Part shown: positions 32,552-42,700 of the stretch, piece after piece | Layout of the letters: the number at the start of each line of letters is the position of its first letter | Numbering within the stretch: the first letter of the stretch is position 1 | Origin: Alphaproteobacteria bacterium | Lineage (GTDB): Bacteria > Pseudomonadota > Alphaproteobacteria > Kiloniellales > DSM-21159 | Direction of reading: 5' to 3' | NCBI GenBank assembly: GCA_030433005.1 | Contig: JAUILQ010000011.1 | Coordinates: 48,498 to 112,497 of the forward strand | Length of the DNA: 64,000 nt | Notes under the pieces: generated by a model | Seen by the model: the letters and a program-made list of their open reading frames with translations, nothing else | Told to the model about the DNA's origin: nothing | Database searches by the model: none | Translations under genes and position numbers: made by a program

Positions 32552-34090
32552 ATGGGGCGTCGCGAAGGCGGAGGCCGCAGCGGGCGGGGCGCGCAGCGCC
32601 AGGCGGCCGGGCCGCAGCAGCTGACTTGGCGGCAGGTGCGCAACCCCTACCGGCCGGTCGCGGTGCTGTCCGACGACCAGGTCGAGGCGATCCACCGGGC
32701 CGCCCTGCGCATCCTCGAGGAGCTCGGCATCGAGGTCATGAGCGACCAGGCGCTCGACCGGCTCGCCGCCGGCGGCGCCGAGGTCGAGCGGGCGAGCGGC
32801 CTGGTGCGCTTCGACCGCGGCCTCGTCGAGCAGGCCCTGGCGAGCGCGCCGGACCGCTTCACGATGACGCCGCGCAACCCGGCGCGCGCGCTCGAGCTGG
32901 GCGGCGACGCGGCGATCTTCGGCCTGGTCAACGGCCCGCCCTTCGTCACCGACCTCGACCGCGGCCGGCGCGACGGCAACTTCGCGGACTACCAGGACCT
33001 GCTGCGCCTCGGCCAGTCACTCAACATCGTGCAGTACGTCACCCACCAGTCGGTGGCGCCGATGGATCTGCCGGCCGAGACCCGCTACCTCGACTGCTAC
33101 CAGGCGATCCTGACGCTCACCGACAAGGCCTTCTACGCCGCCGCGACAGGCCGCGAGCGGGTCGAGGACGCGCTGGAGATGGTCGCGCTGGCCTCGGGCA
33201 CCGACCGCGAGGCGCTGCGCGACCGCCCCTCGATCTTCAGCGTCATCAACGTCAATTCGCCGCGCCGTCTCGACGGGCCGCTCTCGGAAGGCCTGATCGC
33301 GCTCGCCGAACACGGCCAGCCGGCCGTCGTCACGCCGTTCTGCCTGATGGGCGCGATGACCCCGGTGACCCTGGCCGCGGCGCTCGCCCAGCAGCACGCC
33401 GAGGCGCTGGCGGGCGTCGTGCTGACCCAGCTCGTGCGGCCCGGCGCGCCGGTCGTCTACGGCGGCTTCACATCCAACGTCGACCTGCGCTCCGGCGCCC
33501 CGGCGTTCGGCACGCCGGAGTACGCCAAGGCCTCGATGGCCGCGGGCCAGCTGGCGCGCCTGGTCGGCCTGCCCTACCGCTCGTCGAACGCCAACGCCTC
33601 GACCTCGGTCGACGCCCAGGCCGCCTACGAGTCGATGATGTCGCTCTGGGGCTCGCTGATGGGCGGCGCGCACATGCTGCACCACGGCGCCGGCTGGCTG
33701 GAGGGCGGGCTGGTCGCCTCCTTCGAGAAGCTGGTGCTCGACGCGGAGCTGCTGCAGAACATGGCCGAGTTCCTGACGCCGATCGCGGTCGACGACGACA
33801 GCCTGGCCTTCGAGGCGATGGCCGAGGTCGGCCCCGGCGGCCACTTCTTCGGCACGGCGCACACCCTGGCGCGCTACGAGACCGCGTTCTACCAGCCGCT
33901 GATCTCCGACTGGCGCAACTTCGAGAGCTGGCAGGAAGCCGGCGCGAAGACCGCGACCGAGCGGGCCAACGCGCTCTGGAAGCGGCTGCTCGCCGACTAC
34001 CAGCCGCCGCCGCTCGACGAGGGTCGCCGCGAGGCCCTGGCCGCCTACGTCGCCAGGCGCAAGGAGCAGGCGGGGCGCCTGGCGGCATGA
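32552..34090 (+). CDS. MttB-family trimethylamine/betaine methyltransferase, no pyrrolysine
   Basis: A 512-residue member of the MttB superfamily. Typical segments are LRILEELGIEVMSDQAL near residue 55, TMTPRNPARALELGGD, GLVNGPPFVTDLD near 130, TPFCLMGAMTPVTLAAALAQ near 270 and GAHMLHHGAGWLEGG near 370. The frame has no in-frame TAG, so this is a non-pyrrolysine member of the kind that demethylates glycine betaine or related quaternary amines with a corrinoid partner. No corrinoid protein gene is adjacent. The ATG follows AGAGGAGGAGG and its stop overlaps the EamA gene (ATGA). Confidence 0.92.
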   Translation: MGRREGGGRSGRGAQRQAAGPQQLTWRQVRNPYRPVAVLSDDQVEAIHRAALRILEELGIEVMSDQALDRLAAGGAEVERASGLVRFDRGLVEQALASAPDRFTMTPRNPARALELGGDAAIFGLVNGPPFVTDLDRGRRDGNFADYQDLLRLGQSLNIVQYVTHQSVAPMDLPAETRYLDCYQAILTLTDKAFYAAATGRERVEDALEMVALASGTDREALRDRPSIFSVINVNSPRRLDGPLSEGLIALAEHGQPAVVTPFCLMGAMTPVTLAAALAQQHAEALAGVVLTQLVRPGAPVVYGGFTSNVDLRSGAPAFGTPEYAKASMAAGQLARLVGLPYRSSNANASTSVDAQAAYESMMSLWGSLMGGAHMLHHGAGWLEGGLVASFEKLVLDAELLQNMAEFLTPIAVDDDSLAFEAMAEVGPGGHFFGTAHTLARYETAFYQPLISDWRNFESWQEAGAKTATERANALWKRLLADYQPPPLDEGRREALAAYVARRKEQAGRLAA

Positions 34091-35022
34091 CCCCGGTGCT
34101 GCTGCGGCTCGGCCTGCCGCGCGGCTGGCCCGACTTCCGCGGCCTCGAGCCGCGGGTCGCCTGGACCCTGGTCGGCGCCGCGGCGATCCCGCTCTGGGCG
34201 CTGTGGCCGAGCCTCGCCGTCGCGGCCTCGCAGCTGCCGCCCTTCCAGCTTGTCGCCGGCGCCTTCGCGGTCGGCTGGCTGCTGCTGAGTTGCCTGGAGC
34301 GGGGCCGGAAGGACGCCGAATCCGACCGCGGGAGGCCGGTCCGGCCGATTCCCGCGCTGATTCCCGTGCTGGTCTGCGCGCTCGGCCTGACCGGAGCCGA
34401 CGTCTTCTTCATCCTGGCGATCGAACGCGTCTCGCCGGCCCAGGCCAACCTGATCTCCTATCTCTGGCCGGTCGTCCTGCTCGCCCTCGGCGCCGCCTTC
34501 GGGCTGCTGCGCCTGCGGCGCCGGCACGGCGCCGCGCTGACGCTCGGCTTCCTCGGCGCCGCCCTGGTGATCGGGCCGGGCCTGGGCTCGGTCGACTGGA
34601 GCGGCATCGCCCTGGCCGCACTGAGCTGCCTGTCCTGGGCCGGCTTCTGCCTCTATCGCCTGCGCCAGGGCGCCGCGGCCCGCGACGTGCTGGCGCGCGG
34701 CTGCGGCCTGTCCGCGCTGCTCTGCGCCGCCTGCCACCTGGCGCTGGAGCCGGCCTTCGTCGTGCCCTCGTCGGAGGCGCTGCTCGCCGTCCTCGGCATC
34801 GGCATCGCGCCGCTCGCGCTCGCCAACCTGGCCTGGGACCGCGGCCTCAGGCGCGGCGACGGGCGGCTGCTCGCCGTGCTGGCCTACGCGACGCCGCTCT
34901 GCGCGACCCTGCTGCTGGTCGCCTTCGGCCTCGAGACGCCGAGCGTCGGCCTGTTCGCGGGTGCCCTGCTGATCGTCGCAGCCGGCCTGCTCGGCCGCGC
35001 AGCGAACCTGTCGAAGCCTTAA
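34087..35022 (+). CDS. EamA/DMT family transporter
   Basis: A 311-residue membrane protein with about ten hydrophobic helices in two EamA halves. The first half ends in the family pattern ERVSPAQANLISYLWPVVLLALGA (seen in parts near residues 118-140). The second has GIAPLALANLAWDRGLRRGDGRLLAVLAYATP in sections near 240-270. Such proteins export amino acids or metabolites. Its ATG overlaps the MttB-family stop by four bases, so the pair is translationally coupled and may handle substrate or product of that enzyme. This link is inference. Confidence 0.9.
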   Translation: MTPVLLRLGLPRGWPDFRGLEPRVAWTLVGAAAIPLWALWPSLAVAASQLPPFQLVAGAFAVGWLLLSCLERGRKDAESDRGRPVRPIPALIPVLVCALGLTGADVFFILAIERVSPAQANLISYLWPVVLLALGAAFGLLRLRRRHGAALTLGFLGAALVIGPGLGSVDWSGIALAALSCLSWAGFCLYRLRQGAAARDVLARGCGLSALLCAACHLALEPAFVVPSSEALLAVLGIGIAPLALANLAWDRGLRRGDGRLLAVLAYATPLCATLLLVAFGLETPSVGLFAGALLIVAAGLLGRAANLSKP

Positions 35023-35097
35023 CTTCGGACCGGCGGACGCAACCTGCTAGGCTGCCGCGCTACGCGAGCGGGCGACCACCAACCACGGAAAGGCGCG

Positions 35098-36762
35098 ATG
35101 CGACGGATCCTTGTGATGCTGGCCTGCCTGGCCGGCCTCCTCTCGGCGCCGGGAGCGGCCCGCGCAGAGGGCACGCTGACCATCGGCATGACCCAGTACC
35201 CGGCGACGCTCAACCCGAACATCGAGTCGATGCTGGCCAAGACCTACGTTCTGGCCATGACCATGCGGCCGCTGACCCACTTCGACCACGACTGGCAGCC
35301 GGTCTGCATGCTCTGCGTCGAGCTGCCGGACCTGGAGGCCGGCACGGCGGTGCTGGAGACGACCAGCGAGGGCAAGGAAGGCATCGCCGTCACCTACGCG
35401 CTGCAGCCCGAGGCGACCTGGGGCGACGGCACGCCGGTGACGACCGAGGACGTGCGCTTCACCTACGAGGTCGGACGCCACCCGCAGTCGGGCGTCTCGA
35501 ACTTCGAGCTCTACCGGCGCATCCTGGAGCTCGAGGTGCACGACGAGAAGCACTTCACCTTCCACCTCGACCGCGTCACCTTCGACTACATGAGCGCCGG
35601 CGACTTCCGCCTGCTGCCGGCGCACATCGAGCGGCCGATCTTCGAGGCGGACCCCTCGCAGTACCGCTTCCGCACCGCCTTCGACAGCGACCCGACCAAC
35701 CCCGGCCTGGCTTTCGGGCCCTATCGCATCGAGTCGCTGACGCCGGGCGCCGAGATCGTGCTGGTGCGCAACGAGACCTGGTACGGCGAGACGCCCTTCT
35801 TCGAGCGCATCGTCGTCAAGACCATCGAGAACAGCGCGGCGCTGGAGGCCAACCTGCTGTCCGGCTCGATCGACATGATCGCCGGCTCGCTGGGCCTGGC
35901 GCTCGACCAGGCGCTGGCCTTCGAGCAGCGCCACGGCGAGGACTTCCAGGTCATCTACAAGCCCGGGCTGGTCTACGAGCACCTCTCGCCGAACCTCGAC
36001 AACCCGGTGCTCGCCGACCTGCGCGTGCGCCGCGCCCTGCTGCTCGGCGCCGACCGCCAGACCCTGACCGAGCAGCTGTTCGCCGGCAAGCAGCCGGTCG
36101 CCGACAGCTCCGTCAGCCCGCTCGACTGGGTCTACGACGCCTCCGTGCGGCACTATCCCTACGATCCCGAGCAGGCCGCGGCGCTGCTGGACGAGGCCGG
36201 CTGGACCAAAGGCGCCGGCGGGCTGCGGCGCAACGACGCCGGCGAGCCGCTGCGCCTGACCCTGATGTCGACCGCCGGCAACCGCAGCCGCGAGCTGGTC
36301 GAGCAGGTGCTGCAGGCGCAGTGGAAGCAGCTCGGCATCGAGATCGTCATCAAGAACGAGCCGGCGCGCGTGTTCTTCGGCCAGACCGTGACCCAGCGCC
36401 GCTTCGACGGCCTGGCGATGTTCGCCTGGCTGTCGTCGCCCGAGAACGTGCCGCGCACGACGCTGCACTGCGAGCAGATCCCGACGGCCGAGAACGGCTG
36501 GGGCGGCCAGAACGTCATGGGCTACTGCGACCCCGAGATGGACCGCCTGATCGACGCCATCGAGGTCGAGCTCGATCGCGACAAGCGCGAGGCGCTCTGG
36601 GCCGAGCTGCAGCAGCTCTACGCCGAGACCCTGCCTGCCCTGCCGCTCTACTGGCGCGCCGAGCCCTACGTCCTGCCGCGCTGGCTCGAGGGCGTGCGCC
36701 CGACCGGCCACCAGGGCACGACGACCCTGTGGGTCGAGGAGTGGCGGCGCGGCGATGGCTAG
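35098..36762 (+). CDS. Peptide/opine-type ABC solute-binding protein
   Basis: A 554-residue family 5 periplasmic binding protein. Residues 1-23 form the signal peptide (VMLACLAGLLSAPGAARA). Markers include YPATLNPNIESMLAKTYVL, EATWGDGTPVTTEDVRFTYE near residue 105, the GPYRIESLTPGAEIVLVRN core near 215, and DLRVRRALLLGADRQTL near 305. It is followed by two permease genes but no ATPase genes. An intergenic palindromic repeat separates it from the permeases. Binding specificity cannot be read; the class takes oligopeptides, opines or microcin-like compounds. Confidence 0.93.
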   Translation: MRRILVMLACLAGLLSAPGAARAEGTLTIGMTQYPATLNPNIESMLAKTYVLAMTMRPLTHFDHDWQPVCMLCVELPDLEAGTAVLETTSEGKEGIAVTYALQPEATWGDGTPVTTEDVRFTYEVGRHPQSGVSNFELYRRILELEVHDEKHFTFHLDRVTFDYMSAGDFRLLPAHIERPIFEADPSQYRFRTAFDSDPTNPGLAFGPYRIESLTPGAEIVLVRNETWYGETPFFERIVVKTIENSAALEANLLSGSIDMIAGSLGLALDQALAFEQRHGEDFQVIYKPGLVYEHLSPNLDNPVLADLRVRRALLLGADRQTLTEQLFAGKQPVADSSVSPLDWVYDASVRHYPYDPEQAAALLDEAGWTKGAGGLRRNDAGEPLRLTLMSTAGNRSRELVEQVLQAQWKQLGIEIVIKNEPARVFFGQTVTQRRFDGLAMFAWLSSPENVPRTTLHCEQIPTAENGWGGQNVMGYCDPEMDRLIDAIEVELDRDKREALWAELQQLYAETLPALPLYWRAEPYVLPRWLEGVRPTGHQGTTTLWVEEWRRGDG

Positions 36763-36800
36763 GCCGCCGCGGCTGATTCCGGCATCCCGGTCCCTATTCC

Positions 36801-36880
36801 GTCGTCCCCGCGAAGGCGGGGACCCAGGGGCCACGGGCCGGGCGCTCGCCGCCCTGGATCCCCGCCTTCGCGGGGATGAC
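36801..36880. repeat. Palindromic intergenic repeat (copy A)
   Basis: GTCGTCCCCGCGAAGGCGGG on the left is complementary to CCCGCCTTCGCGGGGATGAC on the right, with CCCAGGG/CCCTGG next inside. It is the same family as the copies at 19071/20220 and 59457. It lies between a binding-protein gene and its permease genes. Confidence 0.85.
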
Positions 36881-36945
36881 GGGAAGAGGAGCGGGGACGA
36901 CGGGAGAAGGGGGGAGGCAGCGGGGGACGCGCGAAGGAGGGTCCG

Positions 36946-37890
36946 ATGACCGCCTACCTCGCGCGCCGGTTGGCCGAATCCCTGGTCGTGCTGTTCCTCA
37001 TGTCTGTGGTGGTCTACGCGCTGATCGGGCTGATGCCGGGCGATCCCATCGACCTGATGATCACCGCCGACCCGAACCTGACGCAGCAGGACGTGGCCCG
37101 GCTGAAGGCGCTCTACGGCCTCGACGAGCCCTTGCACGAGCGCTACTGGAACTGGCTGACGGCGGCGCTGTCGGGCGACCTCGGCTACTCCCGTCTGTTC
37201 GCCCGGCCGGTCGAGGAGATCCTGCTGCCGCGCCTCGGCAACACGCTGCTGCTGATGGGTTTGGCCTTCGCGGCGGCGGCGTTGATCGCGCTGCCCGGCG
37301 CCATGCTGGCGGCGCGCCGGCCGGGGGGTGCTGCCGACGGCGCGGTCAACCTGGCCGCCTTCGCCGGCATCTCGCTGCCGCCCTTCTGGCTCGCCATCCT
37401 GCTGATCATGCTGTTCTCGGTGACGCTCGGCTGGCTGCCGGCCGGCGGCATGGGGGAAGGTGGTGTCGTCGCCACCGCCACGCACCTGGCGCTGCCGGTG
37501 CTGGCGCTGACCCTGGCCAGCGTCGGCGGGCACCTGCGCTACCTGCGCGCCTCGCTGATCGAGGCGCTGCGCGCCGACCACATCCGCACGGCGCGCGCCA
37601 AGGGCCTGTCCGAGCCCCAGGTGGTCTGGGGCCACGCCCTGCGCAACGCCCTGATCCCCTACGTGACGATCCTGGCGCTCGACTTCGGCACCCTCTTCTC
37701 CGGCGCCCTGGTCACCGAGACGATCTTCGGCTGGCTGGGCATGGGCAAGACGATCTACGACGCGATCCTGGGCAACGACTACAACCTCGCCCTGGTCGGC
37801 CTGCTGCTGGCGACGGCGACGGTGCTGCTGGCCAACCTGCTGGCCGACCTCGCCTACGCCTGGCTCGATCCGAGGGTCAGCTACCGATGA
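36946..37890 (+). CDS. ABC permease, DppB/OppB type
   Basis: A 314-residue inner-membrane permease with six helices. The N-terminus AYLARRLAESLVVLFLMSVV and the LMPGDPIDLM segment are typical of the DppB side. The EAA loop, which contacts the ATPase, is HIRTARAKGLSEPQVVWGHA near residue 215, followed by LRNALIPYVTI. GAAGGAGG precedes the ATG. It overlaps the next permease gene by four bases. Confidence 0.94.
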   Translation: MTAYLARRLAESLVVLFLMSVVVYALIGLMPGDPIDLMITADPNLTQQDVARLKALYGLDEPLHERYWNWLTAALSGDLGYSRLFARPVEEILLPRLGNTLLLMGLAFAAAALIALPGAMLAARRPGGAADGAVNLAAFAGISLPPFWLAILLIMLFSVTLGWLPAGGMGEGGVVATATHLALPVLALTLASVGGHLRYLRASLIEALRADHIRTARAKGLSEPQVVWGHALRNALIPYVTILALDFGTLFSGALVTETIFGWLGMGKTIYDAILGNDYNLALVGLLLATATVLLANLLADLAYAWLDPRVSYR

Positions 37891-38837
37891 GCGACAGCGG
37901 GCTTCGTCTCGCCGCCGAGGCGCGCGGCGCCGCCCGGCCCGGCGGCAGCCCCTCGCAGGCCTTCCTGCGCCGCTTCCGGCGCCATCCCCTGGCCCTGGTC
38001 TCGCTGCTCGTGCTGCTGCTGCTCGGCGCGGCCAGCGCCTCGGCGCCGCTGGTCGAGCAGGCGTTCGGCTTCACCGCCGAGGACATCGACCTGCTGGCCC
38101 GCTCGGCGCCGCCCTCGGCCAAGCACCCGCTGGGCACCGACGAGCTCGGCCGCGACCTGCTGCTGCGCCTGCTCCACGGCGGCCGCGTGTCGCTGCTGGT
38201 CGGGCTCTCGGCGGCCCTGGTCAGCGCGACCATCGGCACCGCGCTCGGCCTGCTCGCCGGCTACCTCGGCGGCCGCGTCGACGCGCTGCTGATGCGCCTG
38301 GCCGACAGCGTCATCGCGCTGCCGCTGCTGCCGCTCTTGATCGTGCTGGCCGCCGTCGACCTGACCAAGCTCGGCCTGTCGCCGGAGCTGGCCAACGCCA
38401 GCTCGACCAACCTCTGGCGCATCGTGCTGATCGTCTCGCTGGTCGGCTGGACCACGACAGCGCGGCTGGTGCGCGGCACGGTGCTCAGCCTCAGGGCGCG
38501 CGAGTACGTGCGCGCCGCCGAGGCCCTGGGCGCCGGGCCGGCGCGCATCCTCTGGCGCCACATCCTGCCGAACGCGCTGTCGCCGGTGATCGTCGCGACG
38601 ACGCTGTCGATCGGCAACGTGATCCTGCTGGAGTCGGTGCTGTCGTTCCTCGGCCTCGGCATCCAGCCGCCGCTACCGAGCTGGGGCAACATGCTGACCG
38701 GCGCCCAGGAGACGCTGTGGAGCGCGCCGATGCTGGCGGTCTGGCCGGGCCTGCTGATCTTCGTCACGGTGATCGCCGCGAACTTCCTCGGCGACGGCCT
38801 GCAGGACGCCCTCGACCCGCGCACCGAGCGTCGCTGA
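37887..38837 (+). CDS. ABC permease, DppC/OppC type
   Basis: A 316-residue permease of the DppC type. Characteristic parts are an N-terminal cytoplasmic arm followed by FLRRFRRHPLALVSLLVLLL, then KHPLGTDELGRDLLLRLLHG near residue 80, and the EAA loop EYVRAAEALGAGPARILWRH near 210. It ends in NFLGDGLQDALDPRTERR, the standard C-terminus. The ATG overlaps the previous permease stop (ATGA). No ATPase gene follows; the transporter may borrow ATPases such as those at 40512-42675, which serve another importer. Confidence 0.94.
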   Translation: MSDSGLRLAAEARGAARPGGSPSQAFLRRFRRHPLALVSLLVLLLLGAASASAPLVEQAFGFTAEDIDLLARSAPPSAKHPLGTDELGRDLLLRLLHGGRVSLLVGLSAALVSATIGTALGLLAGYLGGRVDALLMRLADSVIALPLLPLLIVLAAVDLTKLGLSPELANASSTNLWRIVLIVSLVGWTTTARLVRGTVLSLRAREYVRAAEALGAGPARILWRHILPNALSPVIVATTLSIGNVILLESVLSFLGLGIQPPLPSWGNMLTGAQETLWSAPMLAVWPGLLIFVTVIAANFLGDGLQDALDPRTERR

Positions 38838-38856
38838 GCGGCGGCCCGCAGCCCTC

Positions 38857-39522
38857 TCACGGGTGACCGATGAAGGGCCGCTGCCGCAGATAGCGCTCGC
38901 CGTCGAGCTGCGCGACCACGAAGTCGGCGACCTCGGCCGGCGTCACCCGGCGCAGCACCGTCTCCGGGCCGACGGTGCAGTGCACCTCGAGGGGGCCGGC
39001 CGCCGCACGGTTGGAGAAGGGGGCGGGCCGCACGATCACCCAGTCGCGGTCCGAGGCCGCGATCAGCGCCTCCTGGCGCTCCTTGTCGCGGTAGCGCGCC
39101 CGGGTGAACAAGGGAAAGACGACGCGGTCGTAGAGCCAGCCGCCGTGGCCGCGGGTCTCGCCGGCGCCGACGCCGGTGATCGCCACCAGCCGGCGCACCC
39201 CGGCCGCGGCCATGGCCGGCAGCAGGACCGCCGTGGTCTCGGAGAACAGCCGGGTCGATCCGCCGCCGCTGCCGAGGGCGAAGACGACGGCATCGGCGTC
39301 CTCCAGGAAACCCGGATAGGCGGCGGCGTCGCCGGGCTCGAAGGCGCGGACGCGGATCCGCCCGGCGAACTCGGCGAGCCGCTCGGCCCGGCGGCTCTGG
39401 CCGGTCACCGCCCAGCCTTGCGCCAGCGCGCGCCCGACGACCTGCCGGCCGACCCGGCCGGCGGCGCCGAGCACCGCGACCCGGCGGCGGCCCGGCTGCG
39501 CCCCGACGGGCGAGCCGGGCAT
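38857..39522 (-). CDS. NAD(P)-binding oxidoreductase, NmrA-like
   Basis: A 221-residue atypical short-chain dehydrogenase. The Rossmann loop VAVLGAAGRVGRQVVGRALA is at residues 15-34. DADAVVFALGSGGG and VRRLVAITGVGAGE follow. WVIVRPAPFSNR near 163 is the segment usual in NAD(P)H-binding NmrA/YwnB-like proteins. There is no Y-x3-K catalytic pair in classical position. It begins five bases after the stop of the universal stress protein gene on the same strand, so the two form an operon. Confidence 0.88.
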   Translation of the reverse strand: MPGSPVGAQPGRRRVAVLGAAGRVGRQVVGRALAQGWAVTGQSRRAERLAEFAGRIRVRAFEPGDAAAYPGFLEDADAVVFALGSGGGSTRLFSETTAVLLPAMAAAGVRRLVAITGVGAGETRGHGGWLYDRVVFPLFTRARYRDKERQEALIAASDRDWVIVRPAPFSNRAAAGPLEVHCTVGPETVLRRVTPAEVADFVVAQLDGERYLRQRPFIGHP

Positions 39523-39527
39523 CGCCG

Positions 39528-40370
39528 TCAGTGGCTCATCAGGGCCGGCATCGCCAGGTGCTGCAGCACCGAGCGGGTGACGCCGCCGAGCACCAGCTCG
39601 CGCAGGCGGCTGTGGCCGTAGGCGCCCATCACCAGCATGTCGCTGCCGAGGTCGCTGGCCGAGGACAGGATGGCGTCGGCGATCGAGATCTCCTTGGCCA
39701 CCGCGTGGCGGGCTTCGGCCTTGACGCCGTGGCGCGCGAGGACCGTCGCGATGTCGGCGCCCGGCTCCTCGCCGTGGCCGCGGATGCCGGCCTTGGGGTT
39801 GACCGAGAGCACGTCGACCTTGTCGGCGGCCTGCAGCAGCGGCAGGGCGTCGTCGGCGGCGCTCGCCGCTTCGCGGCTGGCGTCCCAGAGCAGCAGCGGA
39901 CGCTTGCCGAAGCCGGCGGTCGCGCCGACGTAGGGCACCAGCAGGATCGGCCGGCCGATCGCCAGCACGGCGTGCTCGACCGCGCTCTCGCTCATCGAGC
40001 GGGCGTCGTCCGGATCGTGCTGGCCGAGCACCACGAGGTCGGCGTAGCGGCCGTGCAGCCCGAGCAGGTCCTCGACCTCGTCGGCATAGGCGCGCGCGCT
40101 GCGCGGCTCGGCGTGGACGCCGGCCTTGCGGGCCGCGTCGTCGAAGGCGGCCAGGGCCTTGTCGCAGGCCTCCCGGCTGCGCGCGGCCTGCTGCTCCAGC
40201 AGGTCGCTCGGCATCTGGGCGGCCAGGTAGGCGGGTGCCGCGAACTCCAGGGCCAGGTAGAGGCCGACCAGGTGCGCGTCCTGCCGCGCCGCCAGGTCGA
40301 GCGCGGCCTTGACCCGCTTGTCGCAGGCCTTGCTGTCGTCGAGATGCACCAGGATCGTCTTGTAGGCCAT
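39528..40370 (-). CDS. Tandem-domain universal stress protein
   Basis: A 280-residue protein with two UspA domains. The first is at 1-150 (YKTILVHLDDSKACDKRVKA, ending with LVVLGQHDPD), the second at 160-280. The second has the ATP-binding glycine pattern MLVMGAYGHSRLRELVLGGV near residue 250, while the first lacks it. ATG at 40370 follows AAGGAG; the longer frame upstream is not used. A TTGA-N6-TCAA site 74 bases upstream suggests FNR/FixK-type control by oxygen. It is followed closely by the NmrA-like gene. Confidence 0.93.
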   Translation of the reverse strand: MAYKTILVHLDDSKACDKRVKAALDLAARQDAHLVGLYLALEFAAPAYLAAQMPSDLLEQQAARSREACDKALAAFDDAARKAGVHAEPRSARAYADEVEDLLGLHGRYADLVVLGQHDPDDARSMSESAVEHAVLAIGRPILLVPYVGATAGFGKRPLLLWDASREAASAADDALPLLQAADKVDVLSVNPKAGIRGHGEEPGADIATVLARHGVKAEARHAVAKEISIADAILSSASDLGSDMLVMGAYGHSRLRELVLGGVTRSVLQHLAMPALMSH

Positions 40371-40443
40371 GTCCGCTGCTCCTTCCTGCTTGCCGTCGGC
40401 GAGGTAACGGAGCGCATCAGAAGGCCGCGCCCCCGCGCGGGCA

Positions 40444-40457
40444 TTGACGTGGGTCAA
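40444..40457. promoter_or_regulatory. FNR/FixK-like binding site
   Basis: TTGACGTGGGTCAA is a perfect TTGA-N6-TCAA palindrome; the arms extend to TTGAC/GTCAA. It lies 74-87 bases upstream of the universal stress protein ATG, a suitable place for activation of a leftward promoter. FNR and FixK family proteins bind this pattern; the binder here is inferred. Confidence 0.65.
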
Positions 40458-40511
40458 GCCCACCCGGCGCGCAAGCGCGGAACGGCCGGAAGCCCCGTAG
40501 GCGTCCCCGGC

Positions 40512-41586
<1,075 letters not shown>

Positions 41587-41594
<8 letters not shown>

Positions 41595-42675
41595 GGCTGC
41601 CGCTCCTCCCCCCGTTCGCGGTGGCGCCCTCGTTCTCGTCGTACAGCCAGCAGGCCACCTGCGTCTCCTCGACCGGGATCAGCTCCGGGCGCTCGTGGCG
41701 GCAGCGCTCGAAGACCTTGGGACAGCGCGGGTTGAAGGGGCAGCCCGGCGGAATCTCCGTCAGGCGCGGCATCGAGCCCTCGATCTGGGTCAGGCGGTCG
41801 AGGTCGTGGCCGACCATCGGGATCGAGCCCATCAGCCCGTGGGTATAGGGGTGCTTGGCGTTGCGGATGACCTCGCGCACCGGGCCGACCTCGACGATCC
41901 GCCCGGAGTACATGACCGCGACGCGGTCCGCGGTCTCGGCGATCACGCCCATGTCGTGGGTAATCAGCATGACCGCCGCGCCGTGCTCGCGGCAGAGCTT
42001 GTGCAGCAGCTTGATGATCTGCGCCTGGATCGAGACGTCGAGCGCCGTCGTCGGCTCGTCGGCGATGACCAGGCGCGGATTGACGCAGAGCGCGAGCGCG
42101 ATGACCACGCGCTGGCGCATGCCGCCGGAGAACTGGTGCGGGTACTGGTCGATGCGGCGGTCCGGCGCCGGGATGCCGACCTCGGCGAGCAGCTCGATGG
42201 CGCGCTTGCGGGCCTGGCTCTCGGACAGGTCGGTGTGCGTCTGGATCGTCTCGATCAGCTGGTGGCCGACGGTGTAGAGCGGGTTGAGGCTGGTCAGCGG
42301 GTCCTGGAAGACCATGCCGATCTCGCGGCCGCGGATCCGGCGGATCTGCTCGTAGGGCAGGTTGTCGATGCGCCGGCCGCCCAGGCGGACCTCGCCGCCG
42401 GCGATGCGGCCGGGCGGCTCGAGCAGGCCGATGATCGCCGAGCCGGTCATCGACTTGCCGGCGCCCGATTCGCCGACCACGCCGAGCACCTCGCCCTCGT
42501 TGATGTGGAAGGAGACGTCGTCGACCGCGACCAGCGTGCCGCGGCGGGTCGGAAACTCGACGCGCATCTTCTCGACCTCGAGCAGCGCCGGCTTGCCCGC
42601 CGCGCTCCTCTCGGCCTGCCCCGCCGCCTGCGCGGCCGGGGCGCGATCCTGGATCGGGGTGTCGCTCGGGCTCAT
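41587..42675 (-). CDS. Dipeptide/oligopeptide ABC ATPase, DppD/OppD type
   Basis: A 362-residue ATPase. Walker A is [18 protein letters not shown] near residue 65, the signature is [15 protein letters not shown] near 178, and Walker B is [12 protein letters not shown]. The C-terminal element [19 protein letters not shown] is typical of DppD/OppD. It precedes the DppF-type gene with an eight-base overlap and follows the permease gene after a short stretch in which GCGATGAGTCCCC is duplicated. Confidence 0.94.
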
Positions 42676-42700
42676 TGCAGGGGACTCATCGCAGGGGGAC

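Noticed and set aside
32552..34090. Pyrrolysine-containing trimethylamine methyltransferase
   Set aside because: The frame has no internal TAG, and no pyl genes are present in the window.
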